A DNA stretch of 64,000 nucleotides from Delphinapterus leucas (lineage: Eukaryota > Chordata > Mammalia > Artiodactyla > Monodontidae): NCBI RefSeq assembly GCF_002288925.2, contig NW_022098076.1, positions 73,054,923 to 73,118,922 on the forward strand, written 5' to 3'. Below the pieces are notes generated by a model that was not told the origin of the DNA, searched no databases, and was given only the letters and a program-made list of their open reading frames with translations. The first letter of the stretch is position 1. Each line of letters starts with the position of its first letter. A program made the translations under genes and the position numbers. Positions 46,507 through 56,703 of this stretch are shown here, one piece after another.

Positions 46507-47429
46507 TATTTATACGAACTGTCCTGCAGGAAGTAAAGAGCACTCAAAGAATGAACCAACATATCCAGTTTCCTAACACATCTACCTGATAGGCTTTGGT
46601 TGATACCTGACTATAGTCTAAGACCCTCCAAGATTTGCTTTGTAGTCAGCAGGGCAGGGAGGTGACATGATATTCGGTTAAAAAAGATGAGAAACCATGG
46701 CATTCAATAGGAAAGGATGGAGTGTGTACTTAAAAGTTGGCACAGAACATAAAAGCTTTATGAAAGGGGTACCAAAAACACACATCAGGAGGTCGCAGGA
46801 TTGTACCAGAGGACATTTCGGATTTATAAAGGGTCACCGTGTTTGTCCAGGACAAGAGGACATTGCAGATTTATAAAAGGGTCTCAATATCTGTCCAGGA
46901 GGATAAAGTATTAATGATCTCCGTTAGCTGAGAATTTTTTCTTTCTGAAACTGACAGAGTCTTGTGGCTTGTAAATCCTGCTTCCCTCTTCAGTACAGAA
47001 GAGGCTGAGAGTCTCATTTTTTCTAAAGGGCAGCATGTCCCTTTCCCTCTCCTGAGAGGAGGCTTCCTGCTGTTCACCACGACCGGAGCGGTTTTGCTCA
47101 TCCTGTCTCCTGCTCTCACTCACCCTTCAGCCACTGGGGACTTTTAATGTCTTAAATGTGGGCAGAGCGTAGTTTCAAACTGTCATTACTGAACTAAAAC
47201 CCCAAGAAAAAAAAATTCTCTATCTGGCTCTTTACATTGAAATTATGTTAAGGAATTACTTCTCTTTTTTAAAGAGCCATTTTTTGCCACTTAGTAATGA
47301 AACATAATTGCACAAATCCATGTTAATTTATGACAATGAAATAATAAAATATTGATGAAATAAAAATCCCTAGACTTCAGTAATGAGAACAGGCATTAAA
47401 TCAATTCTCCACACCGGCACCAAAGCAGT
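46507..47429. other. Unassigned, contains a tandem duplication
   Basis: 46900-47150 is more GC-rich than its surroundings, with frames on both strands (82 and 70 codons minus, 61 plus), none with a recognisable domain. Confidence 0.4.
46808..46902. repeat. Tandem duplication, two ~47-bp units
   Basis: 'agaggacatttcggatttat' (46808) and 'agaggacattgcagatttat' (46855) begin two units which end 'gtttgtccagga' and 'atctgtccagga'. The units differ at several positions, so the duplication is old. Confidence 0.85.
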
Positions 47430-47640
47430 CTTTCCAAAATACTAACAAGTTTGTGTTTCCTGCTTAAAATACTTTACTAACTTCCTGCCATTTATAAAAA
47501 GAGGCCCAAACTCATCAGTAAGATAAAATGTTTCCTTCTTGTTGACTCTTGCTTTTTGCTCATATCCCACCACTGGATCCAATCTCTTGTTTCATACTAC
47601 ATCAATTCTAAACTACTTACATTCTCCAAGTATAATCATT
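47430..47640 (+). mobile_element. L2 coding-end remnant
   Basis: 'ctgcttaaaatactttacta', 'acttcctgccatttataaaa' and 'agaggcccaaactcatcagt' follow the L2 pattern 'ctgctcaaaaccctccaatg', 'ataaagtccaaactcctta'. Confidence 0.55.
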
Positions 47641-47644
47641 AAAT

Positions 47645-48230
47645 TCTTCAAGTATTTAAAGGAACAGCTTTATTGAGGCATAACAGACAAATAATGAACG
47701 GCACACACTTAACTTTTCAAATTGATTGTTTTTGATGTATGTTTATACCCATGAACTGATCATTAAAATCGAGTCAGTGAATGTTCCATCACTCTTGAAA
47801 GTTTCCTGGTGGTCTTTGTAATCCCTTTCTCCCATCCTTCCTCAGCCCCCATCCCTAAGCAACCACTGATTTCCTCTTTGTCACTATAGATTAGTTTGCA
47901 TTTCCTACAGCAGAGTTTCTCAACCTCAGCACTGTCCACATTTTGGACCAGATCATTCTTTGTTGTAGAGGGCTGTTATCTGCATTGCAGGGGCTTTATC
48001 AGCATCCTTAGTCTCTACCTATCAGATGTGTGCGTAGTACCTGTGCTCCAGTTATAACCACCAGAGATGTAACCAGACATTGCCTAATGTCTCCTAAGGG
48101 CAAAATTGGCTCACTGTCCTAGAGTTTTATATAAAGGAAATCACATGGCGTATGCATACTCTTCCTTGTCTGGCTTCTCTCCCTCACATAATTATTTTGA
48201 CATTTATCCCACAGGGATCTTTTTCATCAG
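47645..48230 (-). mobile_element. Old L1 3' UTR in reverse, interrupted by MER20
   Basis: 'aacagctttattgaggcata' and 'ccatcactcttgaaagtttc' before, and 'agttttatataaaggaaatc' after the MER20, join into one reverse L1 3' UTR ('tttgcatttcctagagtttt'). The uninterrupted L1 text across the gap shows that MER20 inserted later. Confidence 0.8.
47911..48116 (-). mobile_element. MER20 hAT-Charlie DNA transposon
   Basis: In reverse orientation: 'tctcaacctcagcactgtcc', 'attttggaccagatcattct', 'ttgttgtagagggctgttat' and 'ccagacattgcctaatgtct' agree with MER20. Flanking 8-mers tcctacag (47903-47910) and tcctagag (48117-48124) match at 7/8, a hAT-type target duplication. MER20 copies are known to act as regulatory elements in placental endometrium; whether this copy does is unknown. 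Confidence 0.88.
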
Positions 48231-48279
48231 GCTACCTGAACAGAAGAGTCTCTGAGAGTGAACGTTTTATTGTCCAGAG

Positions 48280-48430
48280 GTAGTATACAGAGTATTAGAC
48301 AATGCAGGAGTCGAAAGTCTTGGATTCTGAGTCTAGCATTTTCACTCACTGGCTGTTCTATATTAATGACATGAAAATTTTTGTCTAGTTCACTTTGCAA
48401 GATTACCATGAAGGTCAAGTCTGTATAACA
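48280..48430 (+). mobile_element. MIR SINE remnant
   Basis: 'agtcgaaagtcttggattct', 'gagtctagcattttcactca' and 'ctggctgttctatattaatg' follow MIR ('agtcagaagacctgggttct', 'tgccacttactagctgtgtg'). Confidence 0.65.
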
Positions 48431-49203
48431 TTAAAATACTAGTATTTGCATTCATTTTGCAAAATCTATGAAAATATATAGTACATGTTTATTGAGTAAT
48501 CTAAACCGTGTCATCTAATTTATATTTTTTATAGAGTCCTTGCATCTATAGAGTGTTATATGTACTGTGACACAAAAATTAGTTTGTTCCCAAAGAGCTC
48601 ACAAGACACTGTGGTTAAATGAAACAGTAGAAATAGGAGAATGACAATGACAAATGGCAATGACAAAAAAGTCCCTATGGTATGAGACGCAAGTGTCTAC
48701 AATCCTCTCTAACTCAAAAATATCACGCTTGTGAGAGGGGCCATAATCTAGCTTTAGGATGTCATGATCTCTTTGATAATCAACATTTCCTTTGCAAGCA
48801 TAATCCCTGGCAGGGCATGATATATTACCACTTAAGATGGAAAATAATATAGTAGAATTATATGGAAGAGGGTTTGATACAAGGCACAAGGTGCTTCTTT
48901 ATATTTCAAACAAACCAAAGCAGTACAGAGATGATGAACATAAACTTCATCCATCTATCATCGGGGGGAAAGTCTGCTGTTCAAACTAAGGACCTAGTAA
49001 GTGCCCATCAGTGTGAATGGGTTTTCTGGATCCTAGAGAGCCACCTCCAAGTAACGCCCAGTTGTGAGAGTACTGGCTTTCGCCTGCCCCCTTTCATTGG
49101 TCAGGACTGGAACAGTTAGACAACTGGGTAGAATGCTTAATGAGAATAGGTGGTAAATCTCAACAAAATTCATACAATTCTCTTGTGTGTGGTCCAGCCC
49201 ATT
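48431..49203. other. No recognised feature
   Basis: 48580-48860 may be an old reverse L2 ('ttagtttgttcccaaagagc' and following) but weak. The remainder is unique-looking. Confidence 0.35.
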
Positions 49204-49741
49204 TGTGGTAGCCAGACTCTAAGATGGCCCCCAATGATCCCACCTCTTTGCATTGACATTCTTATATAGTCTTCTTTCATATTATACCAGCGTTAATCTG
49301 TATGAACAATAAAATACAGCAGAACTTTGGCATGTCATTTCCAATATTGATTATAACAGATACTTCTGTTTATATCTTGATCTCTCTATTTCTCTCTCTC
49401 TCTCTCTCTCTCTGACAGGCACTCTGGTGTAAGCCAGCTGCCACATAATGACCAGCCCTATGGAGAACCCCACGTGGTAAGAAAATGAGACAGCTGACCA
49501 ACAGCCAGCAAGAAACGGAGGCCTGCCAACAGCCAGGTGAGCAAGGATACTCCAGCCCGTCAAGCCTTCAGATGACAACTTATCGGCAACCTCATGAAAG
49601 ATCCTGAGCCACGACCACTCAGCTAAGCCACTTCTGAATTTCTAACCCTCAGAAACTGAGTGAGATAATAATAAATGTCTGTTGTTTTAAGCTGCTGAAT
49701 TGTGGGGTAATTTGTTATACAGCAATAGCGTAACTAATACA
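49204..49741 (+). mobile_element. MaLR (MLT1-like) solo LTR
   Basis: Begins 'tgtggtagccagactctaag' and ends 'agcgtaactaataca', the standard ends of this LTR group. Inside are 'accaacagccagcaagaaac', 'gtcaagccttcagatgacaa', 'gatcctgagccacgaccact' and 'gagataataataaatgtctg' (polyadenylation region). A (TC)n tract lies inside. Solo LTR without viral coding sequence. Confidence 0.8.
49390..49414. repeat. (TC)n microsatellite
   Basis: A run of 'tctctctctctctctctctc' in the LTR. Likely length-variable. Confidence 0.92.
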
Positions 49742-50323
49742 CCTACCTATTCCTGAAACGTGGGAGTTAGACATTGCCTACATTTCGTACATACGTGGTC
49801 TTAGGATATCCACACCCCAACATGAGAACTACTTCTGGGATGGCATCCCAGAGCCTAAAGATGATCCAATATGCTCTTTGGATGATAGAAGAAAAGGAAG
49901 AAGGATGTGGGGTGGGCAAAAGTGCAGATGTAACTTGATCTGGACTCTCCGGGTCTGTATAAAGATTCTGCGTAAGGGAAGGACATCCCTCTGATCCAGA
50001 AGAAATACCTGAAGCTGGTTGAGAAGCACAACATGTAGACTTTAAAAGAGGTCTTTCTTACATATTTGTTCCAAGAAAACAGGCTGAGGGCTGGAACACG
50101 ATTCACGAGTTAAGTAGAGACTTATTACCAAATAATTCACTTAAAATCTGTACCATTAGACCCACAGCTTTGGATAGAAATAAGATATTGTCTCCAGAAG
50201 ACTCCAGTTGAAATGCACATACCACGTGGGGGAGGAGCAAGAACACCCTTCCATTAATATTATGGTGGAAGTAGGGTGGGGTTGGTAATAAGGTTAACTT
50301 CCTTTTTTTTTTTTTTTTTTTGC
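49742..50323. other. No recognised feature
   Basis: Unique-looking sequence ending in a run of about 19 T (50303-50321) next to the SINE insertion site. Confidence 0.4.
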
Positions 50324-50337
50324 AAAAGTCACAAAGA

Positions 50338-50544
50338 GGGCTTCCCTGGTGGCGCAGTGGTTGAGAGTCCGCCTGCCGATGCAGGGGACACGGGTTCGTG
50401 CCCCGGTCCGGGAAGATCCCACATGCCGCGGAGCGGCTGGGCCCGTGAGCCATGGCCGCTGAGCCTGCGCGTCCGGAGCCTGAGCTCCGCAACGGGAGAG
50501 GCCACAACAGTGAGAGGCCCGCGTACCGCAAAAAAAAGAAAAAA
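50338..50544 (+). mobile_element. CHR-type SINE, short young form
   Basis: Very similar to 2935 and 46294: 'gggcttccctggtggcgcag' head, 'gggttcgtgccccggtccgg', 'gcgtaccgc' end and an A-rich tail. A 15-bp target duplication 'aaaagtcacaaagag' (50324-50338) / 'aaaaggcacaaagag' (50545-50559) has one mismatch. Confidence 0.96.
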
Positions 50545-50668
50545 AAAAGGCACAAAGAGAAGAGAAAAAAACTAGAATAAAGACCAAGGTGGTTTTAACT
50601 TGAAGTGCTATCAGAGGCAGTTGACTTAAAAACGAACAAGCAACGATAACAAAAACAAAACCACAAAA

Positions 50669-51077
50669 GTGGCTCACAACCTTAGCTGCAGATGGGAATC
50701 ATGCAGGGGACTTTTAAAAATCCTGTTGCCCAGAACACACCCTAGATCTATTACCTCAATGTCTTTAGGCGTAAGAAGCAAGAACCATGTTATTTTCTTT
50801 TTGAATTTTATTTATTTTTTTATACAGCAGGTTATTAGTTATCCATTTTATACATATTAATGTATGTACGTCAATCCCAATCTCCCAATTCATCACACCA
50901 CCACCACTCCCCCACTGCCACTTTCCCCTCTTGGTGTCCATTATGTTTGTTCTCTACATCTGTGTCTCTATTTCTGCCCTGCAAATTGGTTCATCTGTAC
51001 CATTTTTCTAGAGAACCATCTTATTTTAAAAAGCTCACTGAGTGATTCCTATAGGTAGCCAAGTTTGAGAAGCACTG
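50669..51077 (+). mobile_element. MER5-like DNA transposon, split by an L1 insert
   Basis: The left part has 'gtggctcacaaccttagctg', 'cagatgggaatcatgcaggg' and 'tttttaaaaatcctgttgcc'-like text. The right part (51012-51077) has 'agctcactgagtgattccta' and 'gccaagtttgagaagcactg', which is the MER5 right end. The two parts are in order and separated exactly by the L1 fragment at 50797-51011. Confidence 0.8.
50797..51011 (-). mobile_element. Short L1 3' UTR insertion, minus strand
   Basis: Reverse L1 3' UTR only: 'atacagcaggttattagtta', 'gtcaatcccaatctcccaat', 'catctgtgtctctatttctg'. A 16-bp target duplication 'agaaccatgttatttt' (50781-50796) / 'agaaccatcttatttt' (51012-51027) has one mismatch. 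Extreme 5' truncation (215 bp). Confidence 0.94.
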
Positions 51078-51204
51078 AGCTGTGAGATATGAGACATCCA
51101 AGAAAAACAAAGGAGCAAAGAGGAAAAAAAAAAAAACAAATCACTGAATTCAGCAAATTTGTCCTGTCCCTTTCACGCGGATAACCTAAGTGCTCGAGCT
51201 CCTG

Positions 51205-51310
51205 CTGTTTACTTGACAACATAAACTCATCAAGCTATCTCAGCATTGTAGTCCTCATTTTCCACAGCACCAAGCATGCTGTTGACATTCTATAAATGCT
51301 AAATAATAAC
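51205..51310 (+). mobile_element. Probable L2/MIR 3' end remnant
   Basis: 'gtcctcattttccacagcac' then 'caagcatgctgttgacattc' and 'tataaatgctaaataataac' resemble the L2 3' tail. Weak. Confidence 0.4.
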
Positions 51311-52734
51311 AATGGTTTGCTGTCAGTTTTTTTTATTTTAATAGTTGTCATTACTGTAAAGCTGGGTATCAGGGGAGAGGTTTTTGTTCAGCAAGTTCCA
51401 ATTATTTGAACACCACAGTGCTAGTCAAATCAGAGTTTACCATAGACCCCAGGGCAGTGAAGGTACAAGTGGAATGTCAACAGAAGCGGTTCCTGGAGTG
51501 TCACCTTATTTTTCCCACAACTGCATGGCTCCATTGGCTTTCCAGAAAATCTGGGTCTCTCTCCTCTCCCATCTTGCAGGCACCCTCTATCCCTCCCCAA
51601 TGCTAACACATGCTGTGACCTGAATGAATAACCCAGCAGACTGTCTCCCAAAGAAATCATCCTGTGGCTCTTCTCCCTCCTAACAAGACTTTTCTAAGAT
51701 CACCTGCTCTGAACATTTTGGGTAATTGTTGTAAAAGGAACACTCTGAAGTATGCAAGGTCTGGGGAACCCTCCAGGTGCTGATAAGGAAAAAACAATTA
51801 AGGATCAAAGCCTCAAGAAAATTACATTTCCAGTGTCCTACCAAATGACCTTTAATTGGGAATAGTTTAGAATTATTCCCCGTCTAGGCTCCCATGTGTC
51901 TATCTAGAACCTTTACATTACAAAATCCAACCTTCTGCTTTGTTTTAATAATGTCTTTAGGCTTCCACTGCGAATTTCTTCAATACACAAGATATTAATT
52001 GGTGAACAAGAAACGTATTTGAAGGACTTCATGCCCTACAATTATTTTGGGGGAGACTTGGGTTTTTCATTAACATATGAAAAAATAGTTGTGCCTCATC
52101 TTCTCAGTGATAACTTGCTGTAGCCATAATTCTACCTGCACGAGGCTATCGTGTGTTTTAGAATTGCAAAAAAGAGTTTCCTTTGTCAGAGGTAGCATCC
52201 CAAGACAACGTAATGAGAAAATAAAGCAAGAAACATGCAGTTCTCTTGTGACTGCAAACAGCTAATTTAATGAATTACACAGTAGACAAAAAATGAAAAT
52301 GAAAACAAGATTGACTCGATTTATGTGAAACCCCCTCTCTTTTTTTTGCACACACACACAAAAGGCTCAGAGTTTCAAATTTGTTTCTTTCTAATCCAGA
52401 GACCAAAGAAGTGGAAGCATGTAATTTTTTTCTTAGTAAAAAAGACTTTTACCATAGTAATACCATGTATTATGACACAGAGTCCATTGAGAAGAGGCAG
52501 AGGTGTATTACAAAGTAGTGTTCACATTTTGTGGAAATTTGTGCACCTAAATTTCCTTATTAGAATAATTTGAACTGGGGATATGCAATTATTATGTAGC
52601 AGCAATAAAAGATTATTGTACTGAAGGCTTACTTGTTCATTACTTGGTTTGGGGTACATTTTTATTGCTGCTTTGTACAATCATATGATGGAATCTGTGG
52701 CACATGAAAGCACAATGACATACATGCAAGGCTC
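51311..52734. other. Repeat-poor stretch; possible non-coding conservation
   Basis: 1.4 kb without recognised transposons. 51800-52290 is rich in AT-type homeodomain words ('aagatattaattggtg', 'ctaatttaatgaattac') and looks little degraded. No coding evidence. Confidence 0.4.
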
Positions 52735-53160
52735 TTGATTATAGCACTGTTTGTAACCAAAAATAAACGGGGAAAAACTAAATATCTATCAACAGGAAAT
52801 ATTCTAAATAAATTATGACATCTGTTTAATGAAATCTAGGTAAATGTTTAAATAATGAAGTGATTTATGAAATTCTCCTTAACAGATCTAATTACATGAA
52901 ATTAAAAAGGTGCAGTTTACTGTATATAATACACAATCATTTGTGGGACAAAAGAGGGATTAGATATTTATATATAACTTGTCTATGCATAAGTTAGTAA
53001 TAAAAAATAATAATCATGCAGAAAAGAATTGAGAGAGAGTAAGAATTAGGGGCAGAAAGAAGAATTTTTGGATGTTGTCTGTACTTTTCTCTAAAAGACT
53101 TTAACATAGATAGTGTGGTATACATGTGCACATTCAATATTTTAAACTTATCCCTGTACC
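52735..53160 (+). mobile_element. Ancient L1 3' fragment
   Basis: 'atagcactgtttgtaaccaa', 'aaactaaatatctatcaaca' and 'ttaaaaaggtgcagtttact' follow the end of ORF2 and start of the 3' UTR in old L1s. Strongly diverged. Confidence 0.55.
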
Positions 53161-53382
53161 CTGGGGGGTTAGTTAATATATGAAGTACCTTAATCAGGAA
53201 TACACACTTAAATAATTATTAATAGTAACTATTATTATTAATCACTTGTATTTTAAAGTATTTAACCAAAAGCCTGCATTCCACAAATAGGCTAATACAT
53301 CACATCATCAATCTTGCTTTCTGATTAATAGCAAAGGTCATGCTAGTTTAAAAAAATAGTTTGTATTGATTTATTTATGTAT

Positions 53383-53510
53383 TTAAGAAATATTTATTGA
53401 GCAACTACATGATAAAAGGCATTTTCAGCACTTGGTCCAAATTAGTGAACAACAACAACAATTAAAAAAAGAGAGGTTTATATTCCTGTAGGGATCTAAT
53501 ATATTTTTTG
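53383..53510 (-). mobile_element. L2 3' end remnant in reverse
   Basis: 'taagaaatatttattgagca', 'actacatgataaaaggcatt' and 'cacttggtccaaattagtga' are the reverse of the L2 3' tail. Confidence 0.55.
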
Positions 53511-55357
53511 AAAAATTTTTTTCTTGGTAAGATTAGTGGATTTGACTTCTGCTTCCAGCCATGATGGATTAAATAGTACCTGATTTGCCCTGCCCCCAGC
53601 ACAATCTGAAAACTAAACAATACAAATAAGTGTTTACAGACACTGAAAAACAGGGAGCCCAGGATAGTGAACCCTAAGGGAAGGTAAACAAATAAAGTGA
53701 ACCCTACATGTTTCCCTCGCTTTCTGCCTGGAGTCACATTCCAGCCAGTAGCACAGAAACTGGGGACCCCTAACAAACCACAGTGGTCTTGCTGACTAGA
53801 AAACACAAAGATCAGAGTCATGGAGGCAGCTGAAATTTGCAGGGCAGAGTACTGGAGAGAAAGTTTCTACACAGAGAAAGAAGTCAAAGAAACCTGCTTA
53901 GGCATCCTCTTGAGTCAGCAAACCTATAAGCTGTAAGCTGAATAACTTTCACTGCTCACACAGGGCTGGGAGACATCCAAGTTCCAGTGAGCCAAAGTGG
54001 AGACATCACTGAAGCACCTACACATTCAACAGAGACTCCAGAAGGGCCATGCTTTTAGTAATGGAGCTAAACCAGTCCTACAGTAGGGGCTACACAAGAC
54101 TCACTCAAACAAACCTAAGAACAAGCCTCAAAAGTATCACACTATCTCAACTGCCTGCCAAACAAAATTCAAGATTCTTTCTTAAAAAGACAACAAGATC
54201 TTGATTCTCAATAATTTAACATGATAATGTCTGACATCCAATTAAAAATTATTACACATGCAAAGAAGCAGAAAAATGTGATCCATAACCAAGGAAAAAA
54301 ACCAATGAAAAGGAAAAGTCACACAATGTCAGAGATAATGAAACTAGTACACAAAAACTTTAAAACAGCTACTATAAATATGTTCTTGGATTTAAAGGAA
54401 AACACAAGCAAAACGAAGAAAGAAATGGAACCTGTAAAAAAGAAGTAATAAGAACTTCTAGAAATGAAAAGTATGAAATGAAAATTCACCATATGTGCTT
54501 AATATCAGATAAGACACATACACTGACTTGAAGTTATGGTAAAAGAAACCATCCAAACTGAATCACAGAAAAAAAAAAAAAACCTAAAAATTAGCAAACA
54601 GTTAGTTATGGGACAGTATCAAGACTTTAACTATACATGAAATTTAAATATTGAAATTGAGGAATCAGCAGGGGGCAAAGGAAGAGAAATTAAAGAACTA
54701 ATGTCCAAACTTTTAAAAAATTTATTGAAAAACAAAAACCTACAGAAATCCAATAGACTCAACAAACCCCAAGCAGGCATATCATAATCAAATTGCTGAA
54801 ACCCAGTGATAAGAAGGCAGTCTTAAAAGCAACCAGAGAAAAACGACACATCACTTTAAGGAAAACATTCCAAAAGACAATAGAATGACATCTTTAAAGT
54901 GATGGAAAAGAAACTATCAACCTCAAATTCTATGTCCAGTAAAATTATACTTTAAAAATGAAGGGAAAATAAAGCCTTTTATCAGACAACAAAAAAAGGG
55001 AGAGAATTATCACTAGCATACCTGTGTGCAAGAAACACTAAAGGAAGTTCTTCAAATTGAAATAAAAGGATATCTCATGGAAATGCAAATGTACATAATG
55101 GAATGAAGACAGCTAGACACAGTTAATGTGTAGATAATATATGACTTGTATTTTCTAAATTTTTGACTTATTAAAAATAATAATAATATATTGTGGGATT
55201 TATAACACATGAAAAAAAATAATGAAACAATGATAGCAAAAGGGACAGTAGAGAGAAATGGACATAACTCTGTTTAAGACTCTTACATATGAAGTACTAT
55301 ATTATTTTAAGTTAGACTCTGATAAGTTAAAAATAGGTATTATAAATTCTATAATAG

Positions 55358-56265
55358 GGAGACTAGGTCAAGATGGAAGAGTAGAAGGATGTGCTCTCAC
55401 TCCCTCTTGCAAGAGCACTGGAATCACAACTAACTGCTGAACAATCATCGACAGGAAAACACTGGAACTCACCAAAAAAGATACCCCACATCCAAAGACA
55501 AAGGAGAAGCCACAATGAGATGGTAGGAGGGGCACAATCACAACAAAATCAAATCCCATAACTGCTGGGCGGGTGACTCACAAACTGGAGAACACTTATA
55601 CCACAGAAGTCTACCCACTGGAGTGAAGGTTCTGAGCCCCACGTCAGTCTTCCCAACCTGGAGGTCCGGCAACGGGAGGAGGAATTCCCAGAGAATCAGA
55701 CTTTGAAGGCTAAAAGGATTTGATTGCAGAACTTCGACAGGACTGGGGGAAACAGAGACTCCACTCTTGGAGGGCACACACAAAGTAGTGTGTGCATCGG
55801 GACACAGGGGAAGGAGCAGTGACCCCACAGGAGACTGAACCAGACTTACATGCTACTGTTGGAAGGTCTCCTGCAGCGGCAGGGGGTGGCTGTGTCTCAC
55901 CATGAAGACAAGGACACTGGCAGCAGGAGTTCTGGGAAGTACTCTTTGGTGTGAGGCCTCCCAGAGTCCGCCATTAGCTCCACCAAAGAGCCCAGGTACG
56001 CTCCAGTGTTGGGTTGCCTCAGGCGAAACAACCAACAGGGAGGGAACTCAGCCCCACCCATCAGCAGACAAGGGGATTAAAGGTTTACTGAGCTCTGCCC
56101 ACCAGAGCAACACCCAGCTCTACCCACCACCAGTCCCTCCCATCAGGAAACTTGCACAAGCCTCTTAGATAGCCTCATCCACCAGAGGGCAGACAGCAGA
56201 AGCAAGAAGAACTACAATCCTGCAGCTTGTGGAACAAAAACCACATTCACAGAAAGATAGACAAG
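55358..56265 (+). promoter_or_regulatory. L1 5' UTR (internal promoter region)
   Basis: The stretch between the element's 5' end and the ORF1 start is GC-richer than its surroundings and colinear with cetartiodactyl L1 leaders ('ccacaatgagatggtaggag', 'gagagccactctgtgg'-like pyrimidine-rich parts near 56110). L1 5' UTRs hold the RNA polymerase II promoter. Activity of this copy is unknown. Confidence 0.75.
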
Positions 56266-56550
56266 ATGAAAAGGCAGAGGGCTATGTACCAGATGAAGGA
56301 ACAAGATAAAATCCCAGAAAAACAACTAAATGAAGTGGAGATAGGCAACCTTCCAGAAAAAGAATTCAGAATAATGATACTGAAGATGATCCAGGACCTT
56401 GGAAAAGGAATGGAGGCAAAGATCGAGAAGATGCAAGAAATGTTTAACAAAGACCTAGAAGAATTAAAGAACAAACAAACAGAGATGAACAATACAGTAA
56501 CTGAAATGAAAAATACACTAGAGGACAGGTTTTTTTAAGAGCGATTGGTG

Positions 56551-56659
56551 GGACTTCCCTGGTGGTCCAGTGGTTAAAACTCTGTGCTTCTACTGCAGGG
56601 GGCTCGGGTTCAACCCCTGCCTGAGGAACTAAGATCCCACATGCCGTTCAAGTGTAGCC

Positions 56660-56664
<5 letters not shown>
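56551..56664 (+). mobile_element. Short CHR/Bov-tA-like SINE nested in the insert
   Basis: 'ggacttccctggtggtccag', 'ggttcaacccctgcctgagg' (B-box-like), 'aagatcccacatgccg' and 'gtagccaaaaa' form a head-only SINE with a (GA)n tail in place of poly(A). 'gattggtg' (56543-56550) and 'gactggtg' (56699-56706) are its target duplication, one mismatch. Confidence 0.85.

Positions 56665-56701
<37 letters not shown>
56665..56701. repeat. (GA)n microsatellite at a SINE tail
   Basis: About 18 GA units following the SINE body. Pure, so likely polymorphic. Confidence 0.93.
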
Positions 56702-56703
<2 letters not shown>

